Notes: generated by a model not told the origin, from the letters alone. A stretch of 64,000 nucleotides of DNA from Bacteroidales bacterium (GCA_019429365.1 JAHYJD010000001.1:1-64000); one strand, 5' to 3'; shown: positions 47,229-56,732, counted from the stretch's first letter. Numbers and translations: made by a program.

Positions 47229-49160
47229 TCAGTCACGGGTCAACTTTTCCAGTTCACTCTTAAGTTGTTCGATGGCTTGCCTGCATATCCGGGTGGTGTT
47301 TTCTACCATGGCTGGAATGTTGTCCAGGTTTTCTTTTTTCAGGGCATTCTGCTCAATCTGTTCAACTTCCTCTTCTATCTGGTTAATTCCCACGTAATTG
47401 AGTTGAGGTTTCATTTTATGGGCAATGTTTCTCACCGCCTCCCAGTCTTGGGTTTGGGTTTTGGAATTTAAATTTTCAAGCACCTCCGGGGTGTTGTCCA
47501 CAAAATAAGAAATCATACTAATCATAAACTCCTGGTCGCCATCGCTCAGTTCTTCGAGGTTGCTGAGGTTGTATAATTTTTCTGTCATGATATTTTTTTG
47601 GGGAAGGTTACTGGTTAGATTTATTTTTCCTTCTTGCCGGTATTGGGTCACCAGATTTTCAATTTTGTTTTTTAGTTCTTCGGGTTCGTAAGGTTTGGGC
47701 ACAAAGTCATTTGCTCCGGCCTCCAGGCATTTTTTTCTAGCGTTTTGGCCAATGCTGGCTGTAATGCCAATAATGGGGATGTCTGAATAGGGTGCATCAA
47801 CAGCGGCCCGGATGGCTTCCATGGTTTGAAGCCCATTGAGTCCCGGCATTTGAACATCCATCAATATTAGATCATATTCATTGGTTTTGAGTTTTTCCAG
47901 TACATTAAACCCGGTTCTGACAAATTCGGCATCAATGCCCATCTTATTTAGCTGATGCTTCATTACCATTTGGTTCAGCTCCACGTCTTCAGCCACCAGG
48001 ATTTTGATATTTTGGGGCTTGGGTGTAAAAACCAAAGGAGTGGTGGCTGCTTGGTCTTCCTGGCCAGCTTCCTTGGGCGGATTCATATCAAATGGCAGCA
48101 GAAAATGAAAGTAAAAGGCCTGGGGGTTCATTTCCTGCAAAAGAATGCTCCCCTGCAAAAGGTCGATATTATATTTAACTTTTTCCAGGGTTAAGTTAAA
48201 ATCTGTGACATTTAGTATGGCATCGTCGTTTTGGGGTTCGGAAGGAGCAAACTGCCCGAGCACAAAAAACGATATTTCGTAATTATTCTTGTTTTTTTCT
48301 TCGCTCAGGGCGGTAATTCTTATGGAGCGGGTGGCGGGATGCCCAATCAAAAATTCAGAAAGATAAATAATGATCTGGCTCAGGCGCCTGCTGTCGCCAT
48401 AAACACAGTCGGGCAGCGATAAATCGGTTTCTACGGCGGTTTGAATGCCTTTTTCCTGTGCACGCCGGGCAAAGAGCAGTTGGAAGTCTTCTATGGTTTT
48501 TTTCAGTGAAAGCGCTTTTATGGCTGGCCTTATCCCGGCTTCCGCTCCCATGCATGTCAACACCATGTCGTCGATCATTCCCGAAAGGATGCCTGTAGTT
48601 CGCTTCATTTTTTTTACAAAGTCGAGCTGTTGCTCATTCAGGGGAGTATCGAAAAGCAGCCCGCACAAGGCGCTGAGATTATAGAGCGGGTTGCGCAAGT
48701 CGTGTGCAATGTGCGAGAGTTCCTCCTTGCGCGATACCGGGTCGCCGGGCCAAGCCTGTTGCTGCTCGGTCACAGGCTGCAAAACTATTAAATGCTGCCG
48801 GGGTTGCTGCCGGCCTGGCCAGGGGTAAAAGGCCGCATGCAGCTTCATTGCCTTGCCATCTTTGGCCTGAAGGCAAAAATCTCTTTTCCAGATTTTGCCA
48901 GACTGAATCAGGTTCTCTAGCTCGGTTTTGAATCCCTGGTGGTGGGAGGATGAGTCGATAAAATCGGTAAAACGGCCGTGAACTTCACTAACACTGTACC
49001 CGCTGAGAGTTGCGAATTGTTTGTTGGCATAAGTAACTCGACCTTGCTCGTTAAGCATCAACAAGGCAATGCTTTCGTCAAGTGCATACCAGTAAAGGTC
49101 GAGCAACTCTTCTGTCGATAGTCCAGCCTGGTCCTTTATGTGCATCCCGGTCAAAATCAT
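47229..49160 (-). CDS. PAS - DHp - degenerate CA - REC - Hpt hybrid sensor protein
   Basis: 643 aa; PAS GRVTYANKQFATLSGYSVSEVHGR; H-box ELSHIAHDLRNPLYNLSALCGLL; REC NIKILVAEDVELNQMVMKHQL...LILMDVQMPGLNGL; Hpt NIAHKMKPQLNYVG. Confidence 0.9.
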   Translation of the reverse strand: MILTGMHIKDQAGLSTEELLDLYWYALDESIALLMLNEQGRVTYANKQFATLSGYSVSEVHGRFTDFIDSSSHHQGFKTELENLIQSGKIWKRDFCLQAKDGKAMKLHAAFYPWPGRQQPRQHLIVLQPVTEQQQAWPGDPVSRKEELSHIAHDLRNPLYNLSALCGLLFDTPLNEQQLDFVKKMKRTTGILSGMIDDMVLTCMGAEAGIRPAIKALSLKKTIEDFQLLFARRAQEKGIQTAVETDLSLPDCVYGDSRRLSQIIIYLSEFLIGHPATRSIRITALSEEKNKNNYEISFFVLGQFAPSEPQNDDAILNVTDFNLTLEKVKYNIDLLQGSILLQEMNPQAFYFHFLLPFDMNPPKEAGQEDQAATTPLVFTPKPQNIKILVAEDVELNQMVMKHQLNKMGIDAEFVRTGFNVLEKLKTNEYDLILMDVQMPGLNGLQTMEAIRAAVDAPYSDIPIIGITASIGQNARKKCLEAGANDFVPKPYEPEELKNKIENLVTQYRQEGKINLTSNLPQKNIMTEKLYNLSNLEELSDGDQEFMISMISYFVDNTPEVLENLNSKTQTQDWEAVRNIAHKMKPQLNYVGINQIEEEVEQIEQNALKKENLDNIPAMVENTTRICRQAIEQLKSELEKLTRD

Positions 49161-49387
49161 TCAGTTAATCATCATCAACAGCCAATCGGGAGGATTTCCT
49201 TGCCAATGTGAAAAGAAACGTAACAAGCGACGTGTTTTCATCGCCTAAATTGATTAATCAAATTTATTGCATTTTGTTCTTCATTTTACGTTTAACTGTA
49301 AAAAAAATTAAATAAAAGAGTTATTTTTGTTTGTCACACCCTTTTAACAATGTTTTTTTGCTTTAAAACTATTTTAACCAGCCTATT

Positions 49388-50032
49388 ATGAATCGCAGTC
49401 GAATTGGCCTTTTGCTGGTTTCTTGGTTGTTTCTGGTGGCCGGCGGTCCTGCCCTTAGTCAGGGCTTCGATGGCGGACTTCGTGGGGGCATTGCAGCCAG
49501 CGAGGTGTCGGGCGACAACCTGGGCGGGCCGGATAAGCTGGGCTGGTTTGCAGCCGTTTTTACCAGCACGGGGGTTGGCACCTACAGCCGTCTTCAGCTG
49601 GAGCTTCTTTACATTCAGAAAGGCAGTCGCTCGCGTCCCAACGAAAAGAATAATTTTTACGATTACCGCTTCTCCCTGCAGTATGTCGAGGTTCCCTTGG
49701 TCTTGATTTATGATTTCCCTTTCGGGGAAAATATGCGCCACGGGGGTCGGCTCTCGCTCGAAGCAGGCCTTTCACTGGCCTTTTTGGTGGCAGCACTCGA
49801 AAAAGAAAACGACCTTGAAATCGATCTTGCCCAAGAAAAGCCATACAACGAAGCTGAACTCAATTTTTTACTCGGTCTTTACTATCCTGTGGCCGATCGC
49901 CTAAAATTTCATCTGCGCTTTTCTCAGGGCATTACCCCGCTCAGGCCCCACTTGGGCGGCTCGCAAACATGGTACAACCGCGGGCAATATAACACCGTAT
50001 GGACATTCGGCCTGGCATGGTCGCTGCTGTAG
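49388..50032 (+). CDS. Outer-membrane beta-barrel (porin family) protein
   Basis: 214 aa; signal peptide; GGLRGGIAASEVSGDNLGGPDKLGWFAAVFTSTGVGTYSRLQLELLYIQKGSR...PLVLIYDFPF. Confidence 0.82.
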   Translation: MNRSRIGLLLVSWLFLVAGGPALSQGFDGGLRGGIAASEVSGDNLGGPDKLGWFAAVFTSTGVGTYSRLQLELLYIQKGSRSRPNEKNNFYDYRFSLQYVEVPLVLIYDFPFGENMRHGGRLSLEAGLSLAFLVAALEKENDLEIDLAQEKPYNEAELNFLLGLYYPVADRLKFHLRFSQGITPLRPHLGGSQTWYNRGQYNTVWTFGLAWSLL

Positions 50033-50057
50033 CAATGCATGCAGTCCACTCATTCGT

Positions 50058-50090
50058 GTTAAGAAATTGTTAAGGTAATTTTAAGGAAAC
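50058..50090 (+). promoter_or_regulatory. Three tandem 11-bp direct repeats upstream of the phoB-like regulator
   Basis: GTTAAGAAATT / GTTAAGGTAAT / TTTAAGGAAAC. Confidence 0.55.
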
Positions 50091-50172
50091 TATAAATGAG
50101 CCTTTTATAAAAGGGTCCGGGCTTTTTTACTGAGAAAAATCAATTAATTTTGGCTTGCATTAAAAACAATAA

Positions 50173-50856
50173 ATGAAGCCAGGCAATTACCGCATTTTGC
50201 TTGTTGACGACGAACCCGACATCCTGGAGTTTATCGGTTACAACCTCACCCGCGAAGGCTACACGGTTTACAAAGCCCTCAATGGCAAACAGGCATTGGG
50301 AAAAGCCCGCGAGGTACTTCCGCACTTGATTATTCTTGATGTGATGATGCCCGAAATGGACGGGATGGAGACTTGCCGCGAGCTTAGGCGGTTTCCCGAG
50401 CTTTCGCACAGCATTATTGCTTTTCTCACGGCCCGCGGAGAGGACTATTCTCAGCTGGCGGGCTTTGAAGCGGGTGCCGACGATTATATTGCCAAGCCCA
50501 TTAAGCCCAGCTTGTTGCTTAGCCGGGTAAAAGCCCTGCTGCGCCGCTCGGCCTCTGCAGGCGAAGCCGGTGAAAGAGTACAGGTGGGCAATATCCTGAT
50601 AGACCGCGAGCGTTACCTGATTTATAAAAACGAGCAGGAAATAAGTCTTCCCAAAAAAGAATTTGAACTGCTTGCCCTGCTTGCCTCCAAGCCCAATAAG
50701 GTATTTTCGCGCGAAGAGATCTTTGCCAGCGTTTGGGGAAACAACGTGGTGGTAGGCGATCGCACCATTGATGTGCATGTGAGGAAACTGCGCGAAAAAA
50801 TCGGTATTGAAAATATTAAAACCGTGAAAGGTGTGGGTTACAAATTCGAGGTGTAG
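50173..50856 (+). CDS. OmpR/PhoB-family response regulator
   Basis: 227 aa; YRILLVDDEPDILEFIGYNLTREGYTVYKA...LIILDVMMPEMDGMETC; winged helix REEIFASVWGNNVVVGDRTIDVHVRKLREKIG. Confidence 0.93.
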   Translation: MKPGNYRILLVDDEPDILEFIGYNLTREGYTVYKALNGKQALGKAREVLPHLIILDVMMPEMDGMETCRELRRFPELSHSIIAFLTARGEDYSQLAGFEAGADDYIAKPIKPSLLLSRVKALLRRSASAGEAGERVQVGNILIDRERYLIYKNEQEISLPKKEFELLALLASKPNKVFSREEIFASVWGNNVVVGDRTIDVHVRKLREKIGIENIKTVKGVGYKFEV

Positions 50857-50859
50857 GTT

Positions 50860-51954
50860 ATGATGAACTATGCAACCCCGCGCAAACTTGCCCTGATTAC
50901 TTCTTTGATCGTTTCCCTGGCATTTTCACTTGCCTATGGCATCACCACCCGCATTGTGTATGGCGAGTTACTCTGGAAAACCCTGCTGGTGGGTAATCTG
51001 GTGCTGTTTGTCATTACCTTTTTTCTGTTTCGATATATCCTCGAGCGTTTTATCTACGACCGCATAAGGTTGATATACAAAACAATTCACGAGATGAAAG
51101 CCCCAAAGGGGCAGAAAAAGGCCATGGTTTTTGGCAAAGACGACATTATAAGGGAAACCAACCAGGAAGTGCTTGAATGGGCCACCAGCAAAAAGAAAGA
51201 GGTGGAAGAACTCAAGAAACTTGAAGCCTACCGGCGCGAATTTCTGGGCAATGTGTCGCACGAGCTTAAAACCCCGATCTTCAACATCCAGGGATATGTG
51301 CTGACCTTGCTCGACGGCGGCATCGACGATCCCGGGATTAATCGTAAATACCTTCTGCGCACCGAGCAAAGCATCGACCGCATGATCGGCATTATCGAAG
51401 ACCTCGAAGCCATCGCAAAACTGGAGTCAGGCGAATTAAAGCTGAATTTCTCCACCTTCGATATTGTTTCACTTGCCCGCGAGGTGATTGAGTTTATGGA
51501 AATAAAGGCTGCTGCTCGAAATATCCACCTGCACTTTGGCCGCACCTATGACTCACCCATATTCGTCGAGGCCGACCGGCAAGGGATACAGCAAGTGCTT
51601 ACCAACCTGGTGGTCAATTCCATAAAGTATGGCACCGAAAATGGCCGCACCAAGATCAGCTTTTTCGATATGGACGAAAACATTCTGATTGAAGTAACCG
51701 ACAGTGGCATTGGCATTCCCCGTGAGGAACTCCCCAGGGTCTTTGAACGTTTTTACCGGGGTGATAAAAGCCGCGCCTTTCGCGAAGGGGAGGGGGGCAC
51801 CGGACTGGGACTGGCCATTGTGAAGCACATTATTGAAGCCCACCAGCAAACCATTAACGTACGCAGCACCCTTGGCGTTGGCACTACCTTTGCCTTTACA
51901 TTGCAAAAGGGAAAAGCCTCGGCAGGCAGCCGCAGAAACGTATTTGTGCTGTAA
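50860..51954 (+). CDS. Sensor histidine kinase (PhoR-like)
   Basis: 364 aa; two TM segments; REFLGNVSHELKTPIFNIQGYV; VLTNLVVNSIKYG; VTDSGIGIPREELPRVFERFYRGDKSR; GGTGLGLAIVKHIIEAH. Confidence 0.93.
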   Translation: MMNYATPRKLALITSLIVSLAFSLAYGITTRIVYGELLWKTLLVGNLVLFVITFFLFRYILERFIYDRIRLIYKTIHEMKAPKGQKKAMVFGKDDIIRETNQEVLEWATSKKKEVEELKKLEAYRREFLGNVSHELKTPIFNIQGYVLTLLDGGIDDPGINRKYLLRTEQSIDRMIGIIEDLEAIAKLESGELKLNFSTFDIVSLAREVIEFMEIKAAARNIHLHFGRTYDSPIFVEADRQGIQQVLTNLVVNSIKYGTENGRTKISFFDMDENILIEVTDSGIGIPREELPRVFERFYRGDKSRAFREGEGGTGLGLAIVKHIIEAHQQTINVRSTLGVGTTFAFTLQKGKASAGSRRNVFVL

Positions 51955-51994
51955 TGTAACCCATGTATGTTCCTAACAATTTTAAGAAGAATTT

Positions 51995-52016
51995 CGTTAA
52001 TTTCTCGTTAATAACT
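51995..52016 (+). promoter_or_regulatory. 11-bp tandem direct repeat upstream of the Oar-like receptor
   Basis: CGTTAATTTCT / CGTTAATAACT; candidate -7 element TACTTTTG at 52044-52051. Confidence 0.4.
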
Positions 52017-52251
52017 TTTTCCCTGTGCTGTTTGAAAAAAAGATACTTTTGCCCATCTTTAACTCCCATTTTAAATGGGTGTTGAGCATAATTAACAAAA
52101 ACTTAAAGTTGCAGGGCATTTTGGTGTTTTTGTTTTCGCTGTAAGCGATTAATTTTGCAACTCAATTTTCGGGAGTTATTAAAACTTTCAATAATTAAAT
52201 CGTTAACCAATAAATCCAATCCTAATCTTTTCAATCACAAAACAAAAAACA

Positions 52252-55200
52252 ATGAGAAAACAAACCATTTTGATGTGCGTGATTGCTGTCTTCGCCATGC
52301 TTTTCGGGTCGAATGCAGCATTTGCTCAGGTAACGACCTCCGGAATGAGCGGCCGGGTGGTTGACACCGACAATCTGGCCTTGCCAGGTGCTACTGTCGT
52401 TGCCATTCACGAGCCATCCGGAACAAGGTATGGTACCATTACCAACCCCGAAGGCCGCTTTAACCTTCAGGGTATGCGTACTGGCGGTCCCTACCGGGTA
52501 GAAGTTTCCTATATTGGATATTCTACCGAGGTGTTTTCGGATATCGTTTTGTATCTGGGGCAAACTTTTGCACTGGATGCTGTTTTAACTGAGGGTATGC
52601 TGGAACTGGGAGAAGTACTGGTAGTAGGTATGAGGGCGTCTGCATTTCAGACGGATAAAACCGGTGCCTCAACCAATATTTCGAACTTACAGCTGAACTC
52701 TATGCCCACCATTAACCGCAGCATTTCAGATGTTGCCCGCATTTCGCCCTATGCCAACGGAATGGGTTTTGCCGGTGGTGATGGCCGCTCTACAAACTTC
52801 ACTGTGGATGGTGCCAACTTTAACAACAATTTTGGATTGAGCGCCAACCTGCCCGGCGGTGGAAACCCCATCTCTCTGGATGCCATTGAAGAAATTCAGG
52901 TGGTGATTGCACCCTTTGATGTGCGGCAAACCAATTTTATTGGCGGTGGTATTAACGCCATTACCAAATCAGGTACCAATACCTTCAGGGGTTCGGCTTA
53001 TACCTACATGTATAACCAGGATCTGCGTGGCAATAACATCGGTGACGTTGACTTTGGCGACCGTGACGAAGAATCCAGGCAAGTGTATGGCGGAACCTTT
53101 GGTGGTCCAATCATTAAAAACAAATTATTCTTCTTTGTTAATGGTGAATATGAATTGCGTCCCGGACAGGTAGTAACCTGGAGGCCTTCTGAGAATGGCG
53201 TTGCCAATACTGATCTTATGCTTTCCCGCGCAAGCATTACGGATATGGAAAGGGTAAAACAGCACCTGATTCAAAATTATGGTTATGATCCTGGTTCATA
53301 TAATAATTATCCTGCAGATGAAAACAACGCCAAGCTGCTGGCACGTTTGGACTGGAACATCAATAATGCCAACAAATTGAGTTTCCGCTATAATTATACC
53401 AAAAACCAGGGCTGGAACCCCACCAACGGAAACTCAACCGATGCTGGGTTCCGGAACAGGTCAATGAATCGTATTTCACAGCACTCCATGGCTTTCTCAA
53501 ACTCCATTTACTCCATGGATAACATCGTGAATTCATTTTCACTGGATTTGAATAGCCGTCTTTCCAATAAGGTTTCAAACCAATTCCTGTCCACCTATAC
53601 CACAATTAAGGATATGCGTGGTTCCAATTCTGCGCCTTTCCCCTTTATTGACATCATGGCAGGTGTCAGAGAAGATAACAGCCAGATTCTCGAGCCTTAT
53701 ATTTCAGCTGGTTATGAGCTGTTTACCTGGAACAACGGGGTCAACAACAACATCTTCAACATCATTAACAACACCAATATTTATTTAAGTGATCACAAAG
53801 TAACTATCGGTGCCAGTTATGAATTCCAAATGGCAAATAACTCCTATATGCGTAATGGTACAGGATATTACCGCTATGCCAGCGTTGACGATTTCCTGAA
53901 CCAGGCTGCTCCCAGGGACTTTGCACTTACCTATGGTTATGATGGAGAAAAGAACCCTGCTGCTGAGGTTGCTTTTGACCAAATTGGTATTTATGCGCAG
54001 GATGAGTGGAGTGTTAACCCTAATTTTAAACTGACAGTTGGGGTGCGTGCAGACAACATTTCATACCGTGACAATCTTATTCAAAATAATGCAATCTATA
54101 ATTTGGACTTTGGTGGCAGAAAAATTGATACCGGCGAATGGCCAGGGGCAAAAATTCAGGTTTCACCCAGGGCTGGATTCTCATGGGATGTTATGGGCGA
54201 CCAAACAATGAAACTGCGTGGGGGTACTGGTATATTTACTGGCCGATTGCCATTGGTGTTCTTTACCAATATGCCTACCAACTCAGGAATGGTACAAGGT
54301 AGTTATGCAGCAGTTACAAGGTACGATTCAAATGGAAATGTTACCAACGTTAATCCAGTTCTAGCAACCTTGGCCGGACCTATGATTACCAATGTAAATG
54401 ATATGATTACAATTCTTGGATTGCAAAACACAATTTCTCCTGAAGATGGTGCCCTGCCACGTGACATCAATGGAATTGATCCTGACTTCAAAATGCCACA
54501 GGTTTGGAAAACTTCTATGGCACTGGATTATGATGTTCCGGTTTCATTTCCTTTGTCGGTAACCGTAGAAGGTATTTATACCCAAAGTATCAATGCGGTA
54601 ATGCTGCAAAACTACAACCTGAAGCAGCCTGACAACACCTGGCAAAGATTTAACGGACCCGACGACCGGTACATTTATCCTGAAACCAGCGAACTTACTT
54701 ACACATCAAGGAATGCATACGTGTTGGCAAATAACAGCGATGGTTGGAGCGCAATCGGTAACATTACCGTTTTTGCCGAGCCCCTGGAGAACCTGAATTT
54801 AATGCTGGCTTATACATACACCGAATCGAAAGAAATTTCGGGTATGCCTGGTAGTAATGCTGCCTCTGCCTATACTGGTCTTTTCCAGGTTGACGGACCA
54901 CACCTCCCGCTGGTTCAGCGCTCGCAATTTGTTGTACCTTCAAAAGCCATTGCTTCTGTTTCTTACAGAATTCCCTATGCCAACGATCATATGGCAACCA
55001 CTGTTAATTTGTTCTATTCTGGTTTTTCACCTTACGGCTTTAGCTTCGCCTATACCAACGATATGAATGGTGATGGAATTGCAACCGATTTGATTTACAT
55101 CCCCAGCGAAAAAGGTGAGGTTAACTTTGTAAGTGCTGCCGACGAAAATGCATTCTTCGCATTTGTTGAACAGGACAAATATCTGAGCAAAAACAAAGGG

Positions 55201-55548
55201 AGTTATGCCGAAGCCTATGCTGCAAGAGCCCCCTGGACGCACAGATTTGATTTGCGTATTGCGCAGGACTTCAGCATAAATATTGCCGGACAAAAGAATA
55301 CTTTGCAATTCACCTTTGACTTCCTCAACTTTGGAAACCTCCTGAACAGCGAATGGGGCGTTTACAAAAACATGTCTGGGGCAAACAACGGCCGGATTTT
55401 AACTTATGAAGGCACAGATGAGACAAATACGCCAACCTTCTCAATGGTTAAAGATTCTGGCGGCAATTATCTGACTGAATCATACTCTACCCTTTACAAC
55501 TTCAACCAAACCTGGAGGTTGCAATTGGGTGTGAGGTATTTCTTCTAG
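52252..55548 (+). CDS. Oar-like TonB-dependent receptor with carboxypeptidase-regulatory-like domain
   Basis: 1098 aa; TTSGMSGRVVDTDNLALPGATVVAIHEPSGTRYGTITNPEGRFNLQGMRTGGPYRVEVSYIGY; plug DGRSTNFTVDGANFNNNFG; DVRQTNFIGGGINAITKSGTNTFRGSAYTY. Confidence 0.92.
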   Translation: MRKQTILMCVIAVFAMLFGSNAAFAQVTTSGMSGRVVDTDNLALPGATVVAIHEPSGTRYGTITNPEGRFNLQGMRTGGPYRVEVSYIGYSTEVFSDIVLYLGQTFALDAVLTEGMLELGEVLVVGMRASAFQTDKTGASTNISNLQLNSMPTINRSISDVARISPYANGMGFAGGDGRSTNFTVDGANFNNNFGLSANLPGGGNPISLDAIEEIQVVIAPFDVRQTNFIGGGINAITKSGTNTFRGSAYTYMYNQDLRGNNIGDVDFGDRDEESRQVYGGTFGGPIIKNKLFFFVNGEYELRPGQVVTWRPSENGVANTDLMLSRASITDMERVKQHLIQNYGYDPGSYNNYPADENNAKLLARLDWNINNANKLSFRYNYTKNQGWNPTNGNSTDAGFRNRSMNRISQHSMAFSNSIYSMDNIVNSFSLDLNSRLSNKVSNQFLSTYTTIKDMRGSNSAPFPFIDIMAGVREDNSQILEPYISAGYELFTWNNGVNNNIFNIINNTNIYLSDHKVTIGASYEFQMANNSYMRNGTGYYRYASVDDFLNQAAPRDFALTYGYDGEKNPAAEVAFDQIGIYAQDEWSVNPNFKLTVGVRADNISYRDNLIQNNAIYNLDFGGRKIDTGEWPGAKIQVSPRAGFSWDVMGDQTMKLRGGTGIFTGRLPLVFFTNMPTNSGMVQGSYAAVTRYDSNGNVTNVNPVLATLAGPMITNVNDMITILGLQNTISPEDGALPRDINGIDPDFKMPQVWKTSMALDYDVPVSFPLSVTVEGIYTQSINAVMLQNYNLKQPDNTWQRFNGPDDRYIYPETSELTYTSRNAYVLANNSDGWSAIGNITVFAEPLENLNLMLAYTYTESKEISGMPGSNAASAYTGLFQVDGPHLPLVQRSQFVVPSKAIASVSYRIPYANDHMATTVNLFYSGFSPYGFSFAYTNDMNGDGIATDLIYIPSEKGEVNFVSAADENAFFAFVEQDKYLSKNKGSYAEAYAARAPWTHRFDLRIAQDFSINIAGQKNTLQFTFDFLNFGNLLNSEWGVYKNMSGANNGRILTYEGTDETNTPTFSMVKDSGGNYLTESYSTLYNFNQTWRLQLGVRYFF

Positions 55549-55564
55549 AATTATTTAAAGTTAC

Positions 55565-55632
55565 TAAAGGCTGCCCAGCCAGGCGGCCTTTTTCAAGGGG
55601 CTGCTCCAAACCGGGGCAGCCTCTTGTATTTT
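55565..55632 (+). terminator. Two consecutive terminator-like hairpins
   Basis: AAAGGCTGCC..GGCGGCCTTTTT followed by GGCTGCTCC..GGGGCAGCC..TTGTATTTTTT. Confidence 0.65.
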
Positions 55633-55700
55633 TTATGGGTTTTAAAAGTATGTGGTAGTCGTTTTTTCCATTAATTTTGGTCCTCAAAAAAATAGCGGAT

Positions 55701-56219
55701 ATGAATAAAAAGGTAATTTCGGCTTTTGTAATTGGCGTTCTGTTTTTTAGCCTTGCTGCTTGCAAGTCAGATGGACTTCCAGGCCGGCAGGATGTCAAAA
55801 ATGCGCTTGTGCAGCACTTCAACAGGGCAATCTACAAGGATTATGTAGAGGTGCTGGACGTCAAGGTGGTGGAAAAAAGCCAGTCCAGCTATATGGACGG
55901 AAAGTATGCAGATTTGCTGATTGAGGCCCGAATCAAAGTAAAAAAAGGTCATGTTATCTCCAAGCGTTATACGGCCACTTCTTTTGATGTAAATGAACAA
56001 TGGGCCGAAAATTTTGAATCCACGCTGCAAGCGGCCGAATCGGAAGAGGATCGGCAAAATATCATCAACCTTTTTGAAGCCAATACATTCAGCGAGGGCG
56101 AGCATACCATCGAGGGAACCCTTACATACGCTTTGTTTGAAGAAAGGTGGCACCTGCTGAGTACTACCCTGTTCCCTGCCATGCTTGAGCGACCCGAAGA
56201 GCTCATTATTAGTGAATAA
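55701..56219 (+). CDS. Hypothetical lipoprotein
   Basis: MNKKVISAFVIGVLFFSLAACKSDG (lipobox LAAC); ATG 55701. Confidence 0.75.
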   Translation: MNKKVISAFVIGVLFFSLAACKSDGLPGRQDVKNALVQHFNRAIYKDYVEVLDVKVVEKSQSSYMDGKYADLLIEARIKVKKGHVISKRYTATSFDVNEQWAENFESTLQAAESEEDRQNIINLFEANTFSEGEHTIEGTLTYALFEERWHLLSTTLFPAMLERPEELIISE

Positions 56220-56222
56220 AGC

Positions 56223-56253
56223 TTGTTATTTAGAAAGATTATAAATAACTTTG
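56223..56253 (+). promoter_or_regulatory. Bacteroidota-type promoter
   Basis: TTG (56223-56225) - N20 - TAACTTTG (56246-56253). Confidence 0.65.
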
Positions 56254-56258
56254 TTTTA

Positions 56259-56732
56259 ATGCGCGAAGTTTTCAAAAATATTGTACTGTTGGTAACTATG
56301 CTTGCCTTCGTGGTTTCTGCCACCGGATTCCGCCTGGTGAAGCATACTTGCCCATCGTGCAATATTGTGGAATATGCGCTGCACAAATCAGCATCATGCT
56401 GCGAAACGGAAACTCCAGCTGAAGCACAAGAACCCGTTTCCTGCTGTGCTCCAGTCAAAACCCTTATAACCACTTGTTCAACAGCCTTTTCTTCTGATTC
56501 GTGCTGCGAATACGAATCGCAACTCTATGTGATCGAGGAACTGGTGGCTCCGTCAACTTCTAAGGTGGAGGCTGCTTTTGTAAGTCTGCCGCTGCAAATG
56601 ATTAAACTGGACCTTTCTGAAAATATTCCAAGCGGCCACTTTCTTGCTGCCTATCAGCGTCCACCGCCCCCTGTCTTATCAGGGACCGAATATCTCGTTT
56701 TTCTCCATCAGCTTAAAATAGCTTTCTGTTAA
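56259..56732 (+). CDS. HYC_CC_PP family protein
   Basis: MREVFKNIVLLVTMLAFVVSATGFRLVKHTCPSCNIVEYALHKSASCCETE...SCCAPVK...SCCEYESQLY...YQRPPPPVLSGTE: HxC, CC and PP motifs; next to HMA and TonB-receptor genes. Confidence 0.8.
   Translation: MREVFKNIVLLVTMLAFVVSATGFRLVKHTCPSCNIVEYALHKSASCCETETPAEAQEPVSCCAPVKTLITTCSTAFSSDSCCEYESQLYVIEELVAPSTSKVEAAFVSLPLQMIKLDLSENIPSGHFLAAYQRPPPPVLSGTEYLVFLHQLKIAFC

Noticed and set aside
52063-52082. ACTCCCATTTTAAATGGGTGT as terminator of the PhoBR-like operon
   Set aside because: Palindrome is real but lacks a T tract and lies downstream of a candidate -7 box; role unresolved.
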